Program-made: the position numbers and the translations under genes
Source: Sipunculus nudus
Lineage: Eukaryota > Annelida > Sipuncula > Golfingiida > Sipunculidae
Assembly (NCBI GenBank): GCA_026874595.1
Contig: CM049309.1
Span: 19,097,576-19,161,575, forward strand
DNA length: 64,000 bases
Direction of reading: 5' to 3'
Notes under the pieces: model-generated
Database searches by the model: none
Told to the model about the DNA's origin: nothing
Seen by the model: the letters and a program-made list of their open reading frames with translations, nothing else
Shown: positions 47,280-59,068 of the stretch, in pieces
Numbering within the stretch: the first letter of the stretch is position 1
Layout: each line of letters begins with the position of its first letter

Positions 47280-48717
47280 TTAAATCCTTAAATAAATTAA
47301 TGTATAAATCACAGTCTTCAAGGACCTTAACAGGAATGAGAAAACTGTACATCCCATTTACCATGTTTCAAAGGGAAACCACCTAAGTGCATCTTCTTGT
47401 TAATTAACCAGTTACTGTGATAAGGTTTCGTTCCGCACCGGTTGTCTAAGCTATGTTGTAACTGTAATAACAACAGCACGGTGGTCTTTGATAAATATTC
47501 TGTTGATTAACATGAACAATAACACATTAAAGTCTACTATGAAATAAAACGAATGTGTATTATATAATAATAATTTAATTTTTCAAACCATTCGTTTTTT
47601 ATGAAAATATAATCTTTCTCCTTTCTATCTATCATATCTCTCTCAGGCATTATCTCTCTCTCTGTGTGTTCATGTATTTACCAAGTACGTATATTACCCG
47701 TGTATTTAGCGGATAACAATAAGTGAATATAAACTTTATCTAAGTACATACAACAACACATACAAACATAAATGTGTATATTTACATGCATAAAGCCTTT
47801 CCTCTGCTCATTTTCGATGAGAAGGGACCACGAGAGATAACTGTTGTTCTGTTCATCTTGTTTGTGGGGTTGTGTCTTATTGATTAATAAAACACCAATC
47901 AAAGGGTAATCGGCTGTTTTTACTGATCTTATAAATGCCTAACCATGATATTCATTGTGAAACGCAACTTATTAGTCTCGTTATACAAACAATAAGTTAA
48001 TTATAAAGCAACCTCGCTTCCCTTTGAAGTGCGGTGACCGTGTCAGAGGTGCAGGTTTCTCTGTCATATATCCCTGATGTGGTAAAGGGTTTCCAAACTG
48101 ACTTCCTACTCTTGTTTCTCGGAAATATGCATAATTTTGAACTTACAATATGGCAGCACATGGATTATGTGATATATCAGAATAAAATATGAGAATTCTC
48201 CGAAAACCTAGCTTATATATTTTGCTTATTTACATTAATTGGCAGAGCATGTCGACCGCACGTCGTTTATTATAGTAGATATAGCTAATTTATTTGACAT
48301 TTGATTGCATGTTGAATTGTTATTGTAACTCTGCCGAAACAGATAAAATTAGGATATAATGATTTGAGTTTTCACGAAAGCAATGTCAGGGAAGAAAAAC
48401 AATATAACGGTTAAAATCTATAGCTCTTTGAACAATAATTCATGTACACAGGTATAAGGGCTTGCATAAAATGTCATAGCTATACCGTGTTTGATCAACA
48501 TATATAAACTTTTATTATTTTAGTAAGGGTTTCCCATAAAGCTTCAATTCCCTGCTACATTCATACGTAATTAAGTCACATAAATATAACATAGCGTCTA
48601 AATGGGACCCGTCCAACTGGGATCCGTCTAACTGGGACCCGTCTAACTGGGACCGTCTAAATGGGACCCGTCCAACTGGCCCCCATCCAACTGACACGTA
48701 ATCGGCTAGTGAAACCC

Positions 48718-49712
48718 TCTTACATTGAAAGTTAAAGGAACTGATACATAATTAGTGGTTACATCATATTCAATGATTAAAAGATAAAAACCAGGTGATT
48801 ATTAATCACTTATTTTATGGGCCATCGATATGCTGTATAGAATTTCACCTAAAATATTTACTGAGTAAATTCAGCCTAACTTGCACATCGCGCTGAAAGG
48901 CCAAGGTACTGGCCAGGTTCTTGATATTTATCAATGGCACAAATTAAGTTTTAATGCTGTTTGCTGTTTTGTGCCCTGTCTTTCTTATATCTCTGATGAA
49001 AGAGAATATTTGTAATACATCATACAGTTGAACAGGAACCTACTTTATAAATCTGTGGTAATATATATATATCATTTATCATCTTTTATCATTTTTACTT
49101 ATGCTGGCTTTATTGTTTTATATTACATATAGATAATAATTATAACCAAAGTGACGCCGATGTACCGAATACATGACTACATCACTGTCATCATAAAATA
49201 AAACTACTGACTAGGGGTGGATATGATATGAAGCTCCCATACAGGTGCACTGGCAGTAAGTGCCATCATAATGCTATCATTCCATCTCATATACTTAACA
49301 GGTGTTTCCTATCAATGACATTTAATGCTCTGAGGCTGTCAGCGCTGACGATGAAGACGTTACTTCCTGCGTATTAAATGACTTTAACAAACACACTCAG
49401 GTGTAAAAAAGTTTGCATTTTGCACGACATGTAATATTATGTACTGATTGTAAAACTCCTTTATGATTTTGTTACAAGTATCAAATCATAACTGGTAATT
49501 AATCTGTATTATGTGATCCACAATGATAATATACATATATTTCATTTGACAGACTTTGTGATGATGTATTTCTGCCAAATGCACATCATATTCCATCATA
49601 TGATGATATATATATACTGTGGTTGGATTATGTTGCCGATGGTTTCAAATTTACAATATTTATAAAACAAAATGAAACCTCAATGAGTAAATGTGCAGCC
49701 TAACTGGCATCC
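48718..49712. other. Single-copy spacer between the two foldback elements
   Basis: No gene recognised. Short palindromes such as TCAGCGCTGA (near 49340) and CATCATATGATG (near 49592) occur. Confidence 0.4.
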
Positions 49713-49734
49713 TACCCTTACCGAAAATTTTTAT

Positions 49735-50110
49735 AAGTGCCATATATGTGAAAGTTATATGGCACATATAAGGCACATATATGTGCCATATATGTCCCTT
49801 ATATCCAACCTTATAACTCCAATATATGTCACATATATGTCTGGTATATGGATTTTATATGCAAATTAGGTAGGAGCCTTATATGTCACATATATGGGCC
49901 TTATATGTCACTTATAAGGCTTCCACATATAGGTCCCCTATAACTCCCATATATGTCCCATATATGTCCCTCATAACTCCCATATATGTCCCATATATGT
50001 GCCTTGTAACTCCCATATATGTGCCTTATAACTCCCATATATGTGACATATATGTGACATATATGGGACTTATAAGTGCCATATATGTCCCTTATAAATG
50101 ACATATAACT
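49735..50110. repeat. Left array of CATATATGTCCC-type units
   Basis: Units of about 18-20 bp alternate CCCATATATGTCCC with CTTATAACTC; many are near-palindromic (ACATATATGT). Open frames of 72-104 codons here are repeat artefacts (Met-Ser-His-Ile-like runs). Confidence 0.85.
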
Positions 50111-50486
50111 CACAAGTCCAGTGTATGCACCTTCTGTGCTGTTTGTCAATAGCTCAGTTACTATCTGTTGTATGTTCTGTTTTGAAAGGTGTTTACTCTT
50201 TTCTTTATTCCACAAGCAATTACGTTAGATGATAGAAATTAAGGTTTGTGTGTGTGTGTGGTGAGCTTCCTGCACTGTGCAATTCCTTGAAATCAATGCT
50301 GGCCTGCAGTCACACTGGGGGTCATCAACTTCATACAGTCATATGGACGCAAACACATGAAACATAAAAGTAAGAAAATACAATAGCCAAAATTAATGTT
50401 TATTCACACATTTGTAAACTGAAAATAATATTTTCATAAGATTTTTAAAACTCCCTGGTTCAGTCAGATTTGAGAGTGTTGTCATT

Positions 50487-51234
50487 TTAGGGAATGAAGG
50501 CTGGAAGGAAATATACACCCTTGCCATACTCTAAATCCTTTTCTGTCCCCTCCTGTTTGACCTGCAAAAAAAAATGTTACCAGTCTAAGTATACACATAT
50601 AGTCATTATTGCTCATAATAATTATTTTATTAAATAAGTTTAAAGATAATCTTTTGACATTGATGCTTAGTATTGCTTTTCTTAACATTAACATTAGTTT
50701 ACCTTATCTGGAGGCAACACACAAGTCAAAAAAGGAAAAGAATTTATTTCACTGAAAGTACATCTGCTCTCTATATAGGGGTTTTAAATGTTCTGAAAAT
50801 ATGCCTGTTTAACATTTAGGATTATAAGTAAATACAGTTGGACTTCTCAATTACTAACAGAGGAAGAGTTTTCCAGTTATACAGAGTATATACAAACATA
50901 ACAGATTATTAAATATACAGGTCACGGGACAGACACTGTGGCCTAAAGATGCTCATAGGTTCAGAAAGGAGGTTACTCAGTTGAAACAATTTTAACATGT
51001 AAGCAGTTATACTAATATCCCATATGCACAATAAATGTTAACCACCAAATTTTCACTTCAAATATGGTAAGTTCCAGCTATTTGATAAAAAAACCTTACA
51101 ATTCATAACATTTCCCATTTGCTTAAATTTTTAAATGTTCCTTTATATGATAAACTGAATATGCTTACCAGACAATTCTTGCAAGGGCTGGAGATATCTG
51201 GGCTCTCCTTATACTTTCTGCACCATTTCTTCAT
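50487..51234 (-). CDS. Putative 46-residue protein from two exons
   Basis: Exon 51241-51169 follows a strong acceptor (TTTACTTTTCTTAG) and ends at donor GTAAGC. The last exon starts at 50561 after TTTTTTTTTGCAG and reaches TAA at 50487-50489. From the ATG at 51234 the joined frame is phase-matched: MKKWCRKYKESPDISSPCKN ... then VKQEGTEKDLEYGKG. It is basic at the N-terminus with three cysteines, and has no signal peptide. I do not recognise it. The intron spans 51168-50562. A start in this exon is short; an upstream exon ending in phase 2 may be missing. Confidence 0.3.
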
Positions 51235-51405
51235 ACTGGTTCTAAGAAAAGTAAAGAAATCATTACAAATCATAGAAACAAAGGTTGTTGGAAATAAATA
51301 ATTAATAACATGGAGTCTTGAATATTTTGACATTTAAGTAGACAAATTATTTGACTAAAAAAGGGCCTCACATCAATAATATTACTAAAACAGTACATAA
51401 ATGAT

Positions 51406-51830
51406 ATACTGTGGTTGCCTTTTTGTTCGCGAGGGTTTTAAATTCGCGATATTCGCGAATGGGAAATAATCGCGAAAATGACACCCTCGGGAATAATTGG
51501 CCTACTGAGTATGTCCTTCTTAATAAGTGAAGCCAGTACTTGTATGGGAATAGGTTAGAACAGTGAGAAATCTTAATATAAATTACATCCATGCAGGTGT
51601 AGAGAAAACATTTCCTTAAATTTGAACTAAAGAACCTGTGCTGTGTGTACGGGCCATCCTTATATGAGACGCTCATGAATTATTCTTAATTTTTAATACA
51701 CACATGAATGGCTTTACCAAAGATTTGATATAGGTTCTGGTGAGATCGCGAAAATAAGACCCTCGCGAAACATTAAAAATAGAAAAATCGCAAAATTTCA
51801 GCCTCGCGAATATGGAGCCATCCACAGTAT
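51406..51830. mobile_element. 425-bp MITE with TTCGCGAGG-type inverted ends
   Basis: ATACTGTGG (51406-51414) and CCACAGTAT (51822-51830) are outer ends. Inside each lie matching inverted phrases TTCGCGAGGGTTTTAAATT and AATTTTGCGATT/CCTCGCGAA in complement. CpG-rich TCGCGA motifs recur. This end type is widespread in animal genomes. It is nested inside FB2 and does not match the splice signals around it. A minus-strand frame at 51368-51676 crosses it and is incidental. Confidence 0.8.
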
Positions 51831-52063
51831 TGGTGGTCAGTAATGTTCAAAATGACGTCTTGATCTTTTATGGTGAAATGGCAATAATACATGTACATGT
51901 AAAAAGAAATCATTCAAGGTGGACTAAAAACCAATTCTTGATTAACCTGTAAATTGAACCAGATTTGATTTCTCTTTGGGAATCAAAATAGTACGGTACC
52001 TAATGAAATCATCTGATCCTTAGTGAAACAAATTCCCAAATTATTATGCTTTTTCTTTTGTAG

Positions 52064-52143
52064 TGAAAGTGAATATGTCAGAAAAACCTCAAAGGAAAAA
52101 AAAAGTCAGAGGACCAAGCCCTTTAAAGTTAAAGTGCTCATGA
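52064..52143 (+). other. Possible short plus-strand exon
   Basis: TGCTTTTTCTTTTGTAG is a strong acceptor. The exon that follows has an ATG at 52075 and 22 codons to TGA at 52141-52143, encoding a Lys/Arg-rich peptide with a nuclear-localisation-like PQRKKKVRG. No upstream exon is identified. It lies antisense to the candidate unit at 50379-53230. Chance is likely. Confidence 0.2.
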
Positions 52144-53286
52144 CCTTTATAAGAGTGTTCTTGATCTTCTGATGTCAAATTCAGATTAAATTCATACATA
52201 TGGTAATGAATGGTTTATGGATTGTTATGAAACATAGTGTGTTGTGTATCAAATTGTTAATTAATTGGTGTTTACATTATATGTAAAAGACATGTAGAAA
52301 GGCATATTACCAAATTAAAGCTTAATTTAGGAGCTTTTGTGTGATAGACTCCAATAGTAAAAAAATATTTGATTAGTTGAAATGTTTTGGTTGAGTACAG
52401 CAAACCTCTCTTCAATTTTATATAAAAAAGCATTCACCAAAATTGAGACAGTGGCTGTAAATTCAGCAATGATCAACAGTGTTAATGTTTACTTTGCCTG
52501 AGGCTGAAAGAAAAACTTATAAATATTGTATAATTAATCATTTTTAATCATATTATAACTTTTGGGCACTCTAGCAAGGTAGAAAAATTCAAGTCAATTT
52601 GGAAAATGGAAAGGAACATTATTACCTTGTAGCAGCTTTTTCTTTTCATGACCCAGAGTTCAGCTAAATAATAACATGGTCAATAGCCATGCATAGGTTC
52701 AACAAATAAAATGGTAGTATGTGGTACTCATAGCATTTGTGTGCCGATTAAGCTTTATGTAGGTTAACTGATCAACCCTTCACAGGTAGGGGACATTCAG
52801 AAATTACATCAATATGTAACTTTAGGGCCTGCTGCTGACTCTTGATTTTTCCACACCCTATTGCAAATAGCACCACTGAAAAGAATATGTTCTTAGCTTC
52901 CTGTTGGTGCATAGAACATGCACATTGTCACTATATAGGGGCAACAGCATGAGCTTTTTGTAGAAAATGTGGTATTTTATAAAAATGGGCCACCAAATAG
53001 GAAATGTTATCCTGAAACACACAAATTCTGTTTTTGCAGGGCAAACCAAGATAGGTGAAGTCATCTTTATGCAATCACTGGTTTACTATGCAAAAATAAC
53101 TTAAATAATGCAAGATTACTTACCAATGAGACATTTTTTCAGCTATACATTCCCCTTCTGCTTGAGCAGCTTGACAAAGAACTTCTCTTCAAAGTGTGTA
53201 CTCCCTTAACGGTTACCGGATGTTATCATTCAGATGTAAACTGACTCTGCATGCCTTAGTTGTGCACAGCCTGTACAGTATTCATG

Positions 53287-53294
53287 TGACGTCA
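53287..53294. promoter_or_regulatory. CRE palindrome TGACGTCA
   Basis: A full cAMP-response-element palindrome inside GTGACGTCACC, about 160 bp upstream of the candidate donor at 53124 on the minus strand. The neighbouring 53130-53330 bp is richer in CpG than its surroundings. Its role as a promoter is an inference. Confidence 0.4.
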
Positions 53295-53369
53295 CCACTA
53301 TTCCAGGGCAGGGTACAGTAAGGTCAATGGCCCATTGTAGAGAGTGCTTGTACAGCAAGCTTGTCTGCT

Positions 53370-53388
53370 GGGGGGGGGGGGGGGGGGG
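53370..53388. repeat. G19 homopolymer
   Basis: An uninterrupted run of 19 G just upstream of the candidate promoter region. Confidence 0.95.
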
Positions 53389-54059
53389 TAGTTACATATA
53401 CTTGTGAAATTTACTGATTAGAATGCTGGTTATTGTCACAATAAGAATGCAGATACTTATTCTTTTTAAGTACCTCTGCTTTTATCAATGCTGTTGATTT
53501 TCAGTGGCAATATTTTACTGCTAAAATGTGTGGGTGCTAAGCTGTTTCTAAAACCAATATGATATTAGGTTAATGCCTATGTATTCCCATAATTGGTCAT
53601 TGGCACACTACATCAGTACCCTTTGTTCTGTATTTATGAAGTAGTTATCAATTGCAATTAGATGCTGAAGTACTTGTATATACACTACATTCCAAAAGAT
53701 TGATTTTTTCTTATAATTATCAAGGGCACAAATTATAACCTATGTGAAATATAGTCAAATTATTTTTTTGTATTGTGTTTTAAGTAAATGATGTTTTACT
53801 GAATGCATGATTACTATATTTTACACTTCTTAATGTATAAGTCAGATGAAAAAAAAAATTATTTATAGTATTATTTTTCTAATATACATAAAGTTCTGAG
53901 GAAGCTGGTTATTTTGATACCCACTTTAACATACTTCTTCAGTATTTATTATTCAATTATAATTCATTTTCTTAAAACCATAATGGAGCTGGGACTTAGA
54001 AGTTTCTGCAGCATTTGTGTTCCCTTGGAAAATGTCTAAGTCCTATCTTGTAGAACAGT

Positions 54060-54378
54060 AAGCTCACAGTATATAAACTTATAACTGACATATAACTGAC
54101 ATATACAGAACCCCTTCACGTTCACCTCCCTTATATCTCCCATACAAGTCACATATAAATGAAATGTACAGAATGGCCTCATGTGCAACTCCCTTATAAC
54201 TGACATATAACAAACATACAACTCCCTTATAACTCACATATAACAATGCCTGACTAAACATATAGCTGCAATATACATATAACTCACATACATAGCATTT
54301 ATATGGGAAATATATGTCCCTTATAAGGGACATATAAGGCCCATATAAGGGACATATGAGGCACATATATGTGAGTAC
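54060..54378. repeat. Right array of CATATAACTCCCTTATAA-type units
   Basis: Partner of the left array in inverted orientation near the outer edge (GGGACATATAAGGCCCATAT). Inner units are more diverged (AACTGACATATAAC). Confidence 0.8.
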
Positions 54379-54396
54379 TTTCCATTTTCGTAAGGG

Positions 54397-56100
54397 TATA
54401 TGCGTTATACATACCACAGTCACTATAATCCCTATCTTAAGGGGAACTGGGAAGAAACAGAGCATATTACACCCGTATTACTGATACATGCTATCTCTGT
54501 ACAAAGTACTTACTACGTATAAAGGCACTACTATAAACTCATATAAAGTGCACAGTTTCATCCATTTCTAGATAAAAACACAACCACGAATAGGGATTCA
54601 AGTGACTGTGTCCATACATACAGTATATTTGAGTTGAAAGGCAAAGGACCAAATCCCAACCTGGATTCAGACGAACTAGGATTCAGTCTAGCCTGAAATT
54701 GTTCAAAATCTGGCCCAACCTAAAATCAGATCAGGGATTTAACAGGACTGAATCCTGATCAGGATTTAGTAATCCTGATCAAAACTTGGTCTGGACAAAT
54801 TAGTCTGGAAAAATTCCAAACTGGTCTAAACCAAATCAAAATTAAGATTCTGATCAATTGATACAAACTGAATCTGGATGTGTTCCAGCCCAATCTTGAT
54901 TCAGAAAGTGAGATGGACAGATCAATCAAATATGTCTTTTTGCTCATATTTCTAATTGAATATTTAAGGAAAAATCACCTGAGCTACTCCAGAATTCCCG
55001 ATTGCAGACTGCTCCAGATTAGGGTCTTGTTCTGGTATATATATATATATATATATATATTAGAATTTAAATGTTTACTAATTTAATTTTAGTTCTATAT
55101 ACCTTACATCAAGATCAGTTTGTTTTATACAAATAAAAGACAAATACTTAAATTGGACTGAACTGCATGTCAAGCTGAATTCCCAGTAAAATGTTGAAAA
55201 AGGTTACACAATAAAACCTTGAAATTTCGATCACCAACAGAACTTCAATTAAGTGGTTGCATATCTGAGGTGGCTGCATAGGTGAGCAAAAAAAAGAAAG
55301 TGGTCATTAATTTTAGGTGGCTGCTGAACTGACTAGTTTCTTAGGCAAAGTTTTACTGTATCAGGAGCACACAAATATAAATTTATAAAAAATTCATGTT
55401 AAAGGATCAAGCAAATATAACCATAAAAAGTATGCACTAAATAGGTAGCAGGGTCTTAAATTGAAATTCCTGTAAATACCATAAGAATCCAGAGCAGGCA
55501 TACAGATGTTACCTGAAGACACAGAGCTGGACGGCCCATACAGTGCAAGGGTATTGAAGAAACACAGCAGACTAAGTCAGTGAGCATAAAAATATAGGTT
55601 TTGCTTAAGGGCACTCAGAAGACCAAATTAAGACAGGCCCCTGGCCCCTCTTTAGCAGGGCAATACTTTGAGCTATGAATCAGCTCTGAGGGATTCGCTC
55701 AGAAGGTCTAAGATCAATTTATAGTCTTTGCTTATAAAAGCAAAGCAATGGCAGACTGGTGGTTATGCTTGGGGCATTTTACTGGGAACACCCGTGTGGG
55801 GCTGGAATCAGCAAAAGAAGATTATAAAATTACTACATCTGATAATGTTTAGAATATAATGATTTTCAGGACTTGAAGAAAGGTCATGTAGTGCATGCTC
55901 ATAATATCTACGTTTGAAAAGCAAGATCACCCTTTATTGTTCATTCACTCCAAACTTTTGCTCAAATAATAGATTAAATAATCTAAATGTCAGAATCATT
56001 ATATTTGTAATTTGTTTAATCATACTGCCCTTCCATTTATTTGGGGACTTTTCATGAATTTTGACTATGAAATTAATTTGTATAAAGGAAGAAAACTGTT
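54397..56100. other. Mostly single-copy sequence with a palindromic low-copy repeat
   Basis: 54655-54910 repeats GATTCAG/AATCCTGATCAG phrases degenerately and contains AATCCTGATCAGGATT, a perfect 16-bp palindrome (54751-54766). A short (AT)n lies at 55036-55061. Nothing gene-like is supported elsewhere. Confidence 0.5.
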
Positions 56101-57878
56101 TACCGTAAAAAACCACATATACGTTGAGAAATTTGTTCCCAAAAAATTAATCCAAGAAAGGGGAGTCGAGTAATGTTCGGGTCTAAGCCTGAGAGGCAAT
56201 ATTTTGCACGAACTTAGTCAAACTGCCGGCCTGAATGTCTTAACTGATCGACAACTAGATATCCGTTTCCAGTGAAGTCAGGTACACAAATTCCCCTTTT
56301 GGTCCAAAAAAATACAGTCTAACAAGGTTTCCGAATATTTTTTTTCAAATTTTGACCATTTACGCTGTTCTTTCATTTGAATAATGCAGTATATTAAAAT
56401 GTTTACAATTTACATGGTTGATGACAACCAGGAAATGACCCGCCTCTAGGTATAATGAGCTTCATTCACGGGCGATTAAGTACGAGTGCAAGAGGCACGG
56501 GTATTACGTAATCAGTTAAGATTATATCCAGGGCATTGGCCCCTGTGTATTTGACATCTAATTATGTTACAGTATTTCCCCACAAAAACATTTGGTGCTT
56601 GCGTAAGTTTGCAAACATGTAAACAGTAAAAGCCTGTGGGCCGTGGTATCTGAACTACAGACAGGTGAGAAATGGCTGATTACAGCACCGATTAGCCTCA
56701 CTCGGTACGGGATGGCTGCCTATCCCAAGAAGCCCAATTTAGGTCACGCTGTTCACCTGTGTACTTACACTGGGGGGGGGAAATTATCACTCTGTTCAGA
56801 ATTTCCTACTTAAAAATCACCCCATATCGTAGTGAATGACTGCGGCCCTGAGCAGAGCTCGGGGGAAAAAAAAGACCGAAGTTCAACCAGACATCGATAT
56901 CGCTATGAACAAAAGATCACAAAACCAGCAAGACTTATTCAAAATAAGTACTCCACAGAATGTGAAATATATGATTCATTCACGAAAACTTTCATCAAAA
57001 AGATAGGAAAACGGAGTTTGATTAAAGAACGACTGACGTGTTGTCCACGTCATGCCCTGGCTTCCGTGCTCTCACTTTGCGGTTCGCTATGCTGGATACC
57101 TACGCTGCATATATGCAGTTATATCGCATGTAATTGTTCATTAGTGCGTCTGTCTGTGGAGGTAAGGAAGACCGGATTTAATTAAAACTTGAATAAAACT
57201 GTCGTTTACGGCCTTGTGTTTTCTCAGAATGTATCATAAAAATCTCTGATAATAAAATTCCTGCCCTAGATCCACGGATATGACCAAGCCGAGGACAGCT
57301 TACACTGTCACGTGGCCTTTTCAGGCGACTCGCTTGGTCGCACGTTCTTTTCAATTTAGATTAGATAAAACGTAGAGAAGTCCACGACAATCCTGTTTTA
57401 GTAACACGCTTAAATACTCATGTTTTTTATTGATATCTGACACAAACAGTCATTAGAAGTTTAAAAATAAATGAGCAATGACGGAAAGTGTGAGAAATCC
57501 TTGGCTGTTCTATTACCGCGCACCTGCCGATTCTGGGTGTCAGACGATCTTCATTTCTGCAAAATACTTAAAGTATCGACCTGTTATATTTATTAATCTT
57601 AGAGTCTTTATGATGCCCAATAACTTTTAAATAGATTGCACAACAAAACAAATGACATTTTTACAGTTTAAAAAAATTGGAGTGTCAAAAATGAGTGGCC
57701 AGTCATACAATTCACCTTTCCCCAGTGGCCTGTCACACTACTCTCGATGGTCATGTATGCTGCTTCAGACCTGTTTTGGCCTCCAGAATGGCTTGAAAAA
57801 ATTTTGACCTGATATTTACCCTGAAAATTCATACTCGACTTATATGCGAGCTCGGCTTATATGCGAGTTTTTACGGTA
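56101..57878. mobile_element. 1.8-kb inverted-repeat transposon flanked by TA
   Basis: TACCGTAAAAAACCACATAT (56101) and the complement of ...ATATGCGAGTTTTTACGGTA (to 57878) match at about 20 of 28 end positions. TA is present outside CCGTAAA at both sides. A second copy of the CTTATATGCGAG motif lies just inside the right end (57838-57849). The interior is unusually CpG-rich. It contains a 117-codon plus-strand frame (56832-57185), listed separately. TA flanks suggest a Tc1/mariner/pogo-type or related family, but no DDE motif can be shown. Confidence 0.6.
56832..57185 (+). CDS. Open frame in CpG-rich DNA, possible first exon or transposase piece
   Basis: From an ATG, 117 codons. Residues 1-60 are strongly basic (…EKKDRSSTRHRYRYEQ…) and the C-terminal third has a hydrophobic, cysteine-rich run (SLCGSLCWIPTLHICSYIAC). 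Just before the stop the sequence CTGTGGAG|GTAAGGAAG is a good donor, so the frame could continue into another exon. It lies wholly inside the TA-flanked element, so it may be element-encoded. No family is recognised. Confidence 0.3.
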   Translation: MNDCGPEQSSGEKKDRSSTRHRYRYEQKITKPARLIQNKYSTECEIYDSFTKTFIKKIGKRSLIKERLTCCPRHALASVLSLCGSLCWIPTLHICSYIACNCSLVRLSVEVRKTGFN

Positions 57879-59060
57879 TAAAGCACAATGGTATTCCTTA
57901 TATTACTATTTATTATTATTAATAATTATCATTATTATTCCAAAATGAAATAGTATTAATAGAAGAAACCAGCCAGGCTATTCCTTCCACAAAATTTCAA
58001 ACCACTGATAACAATCAAGGTTAGGTAACACCTGTTGATTTGAAGATGTTATGTAAATACACTGAAAAATTTAGCCAGCCAAATTAAAGACTGATGGCTG
58101 AGGAAGCAGCAATTAAAGCTGGTCTGTCACATTATGCAGTAGAGCCAAGAACGTAGTGTAAACCCGAGAAATTTTAATAATATATCAGACTCTAACTCCC
58201 AGGGGTAGTCCTAATTCAAAAACTTTGCAGACAATTGAATCCAGGGGAGTTATTTTAATGGTTAATCATTCATACTGAGTGCACAGTTATCAAAATCCAA
58301 CAAATTTCTATTATCACAGAAAATACAACACAAGTCTGAGGACCTCTGACCTAATTGGATATTTACTTGGATTTTACTAAGAAATGAATTCAGATGAGAA
58401 ACTCTATTTCTTAAATGTTTGTAATGGGTTTCTTGAAAAGCAATAAAGTTCTTGGTATGTCATCACAGCGCAACCAAAGTCTGGTGACCTCTGACCTCAT
58501 TAGATATGTGTGAATTTTGTTGAATATTGTACTTAAGTGAGATATTATTCATAATAATATCCATCATACTCCTGGTAAATTATCACAGCAACATCAGAGC
58601 CTCCCCATACCATAATATAATCCATCATATACAGGTGTATAAAAACCTTTAAGAAAAATTAATTATCTTACCAAAAAGGGGGGACTCAGCTTGGTGTATA
58701 ACAGAGTATAAAAGTAACCACCTTCAGATGATTAGTTAATAACGCATCATTTTCATGACTTAACACCTTTTTGATTTAAAGTTCTCTGTTGAGCTCATCC
58801 AATTAAAAAGATAACAAATTTCTCAAATTTCTCTGTAACACTATTTAGATTTTCTCAAGCATGAAAAGCTCAATTTGATCCAAAGAAATTCATTTTCAAA
58901 CCCTCCACTGCCTTGTCCTCACTGGTGCATCAAAGTTCGGGCAAATTTATAATCTGTCAGTTCTGTTTTCCACCCTTTAATATTATTAACATTAATAGCA
59001 TTGAGTGAATTCATATAAATATGTTATAAGAACATTCATCAAGATTACTATCCCAACAAA
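57879..59060. other. Single-copy sequence with a family E fragment
   Basis: ATT-rich microsatellite-like sequence lies at 57900-57940. 58345-58600 matches the E element at 43905-44280 (GACCTCTGACC, ATATGTGTGAATTTT, GAGAAACTCTAT), with two internal sub-copies. The rest is not recognised. Confidence 0.5.
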
Positions 59061-59068
59061 AATAAAAT

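Larger units (their letters stand above)
46314..48717. mobile_element. Foldback-type element FB1, about 2.4 kb
   Basis: Both ends carry short tandem repeats of GACGGGTCCCAGTT-like 12-15-bp units in inverted orientation: 46330-46412 on the left and 48594-48690 (as AACTGGGACCCGTC) on the right. Outermost are GGGTTTCA (46314-46321) and its complement TGAAACCC (48710-48717). Inward the repeats stop at matching points (CAGACGCTCTAT at 46397 and ATAGCGTCTAAA at 48592 in complement). Long inverted repeats built from short tandem units are the hallmark of foldback elements. The interior has no transposase; it holds an (AT)n run and a (GATA)n run. No target duplication is seen. Confidence 0.65.
50379..53230 (-). 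other. Candidate small spliced transcription unit
   Basis: Minus-strand signals line up. A CpG-containing region with the CRE palindrome TGACGTCA (53287-53294) lies upstream. An exon ends at 53124 with the consensus donor GTAAGT, a 38-bp exon covers 52663-52626, a 73-bp exon 51241-51169 and a last exon starts at 50561. AATAAA follows at 50404-50399. No single frame runs through all exons: from the ATG at 53134 the 38-bp exon gives an immediate stop. Only the last two exons share a frame. It could be a gene with exons I have missed, a non-coding RNA, a decayed gene, or a chance alignment of motifs. Confidence 0.3.
49715..54396. mobile_element. Foldback-type element FB2, about 4.7 kb, flanked by TA
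   Basis: TACCCTTACCGAAAATT at 49713 and AATTTTC-type complement TTTTCGTAAGGGTA ending at 54398 are inverted ends. TA lies outside each CCCTTAC/GTAAGGG, suggesting a TA target duplication. Inside each end is an array of short, partly palindromic units around CATATATGTCCCTTATAA (49735-50110 and 54060-54378). The central 4 kb is mostly unique. It includes a nested 425-bp MITE and a possible small spliced gene. Alternatively two related arrays lie near each other by chance, but the matching terminal 15-16 bp argue for one element. Confidence 0.55.

Noticed and set aside
49883-50215. Open frames of 72 and 104 codons on opposite strands
   Set aside because: Both are translations of the CATATATGTCCC array and share its repeat structure.
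52858-53064. Open frames on both strands that look protein-like
   Set aside because: Two plus-strand frames and the minus strand are all open across the same bases, so no strand can be preferred. The apparent acceptor TCTGTTTTTGCAG has no partner donor.
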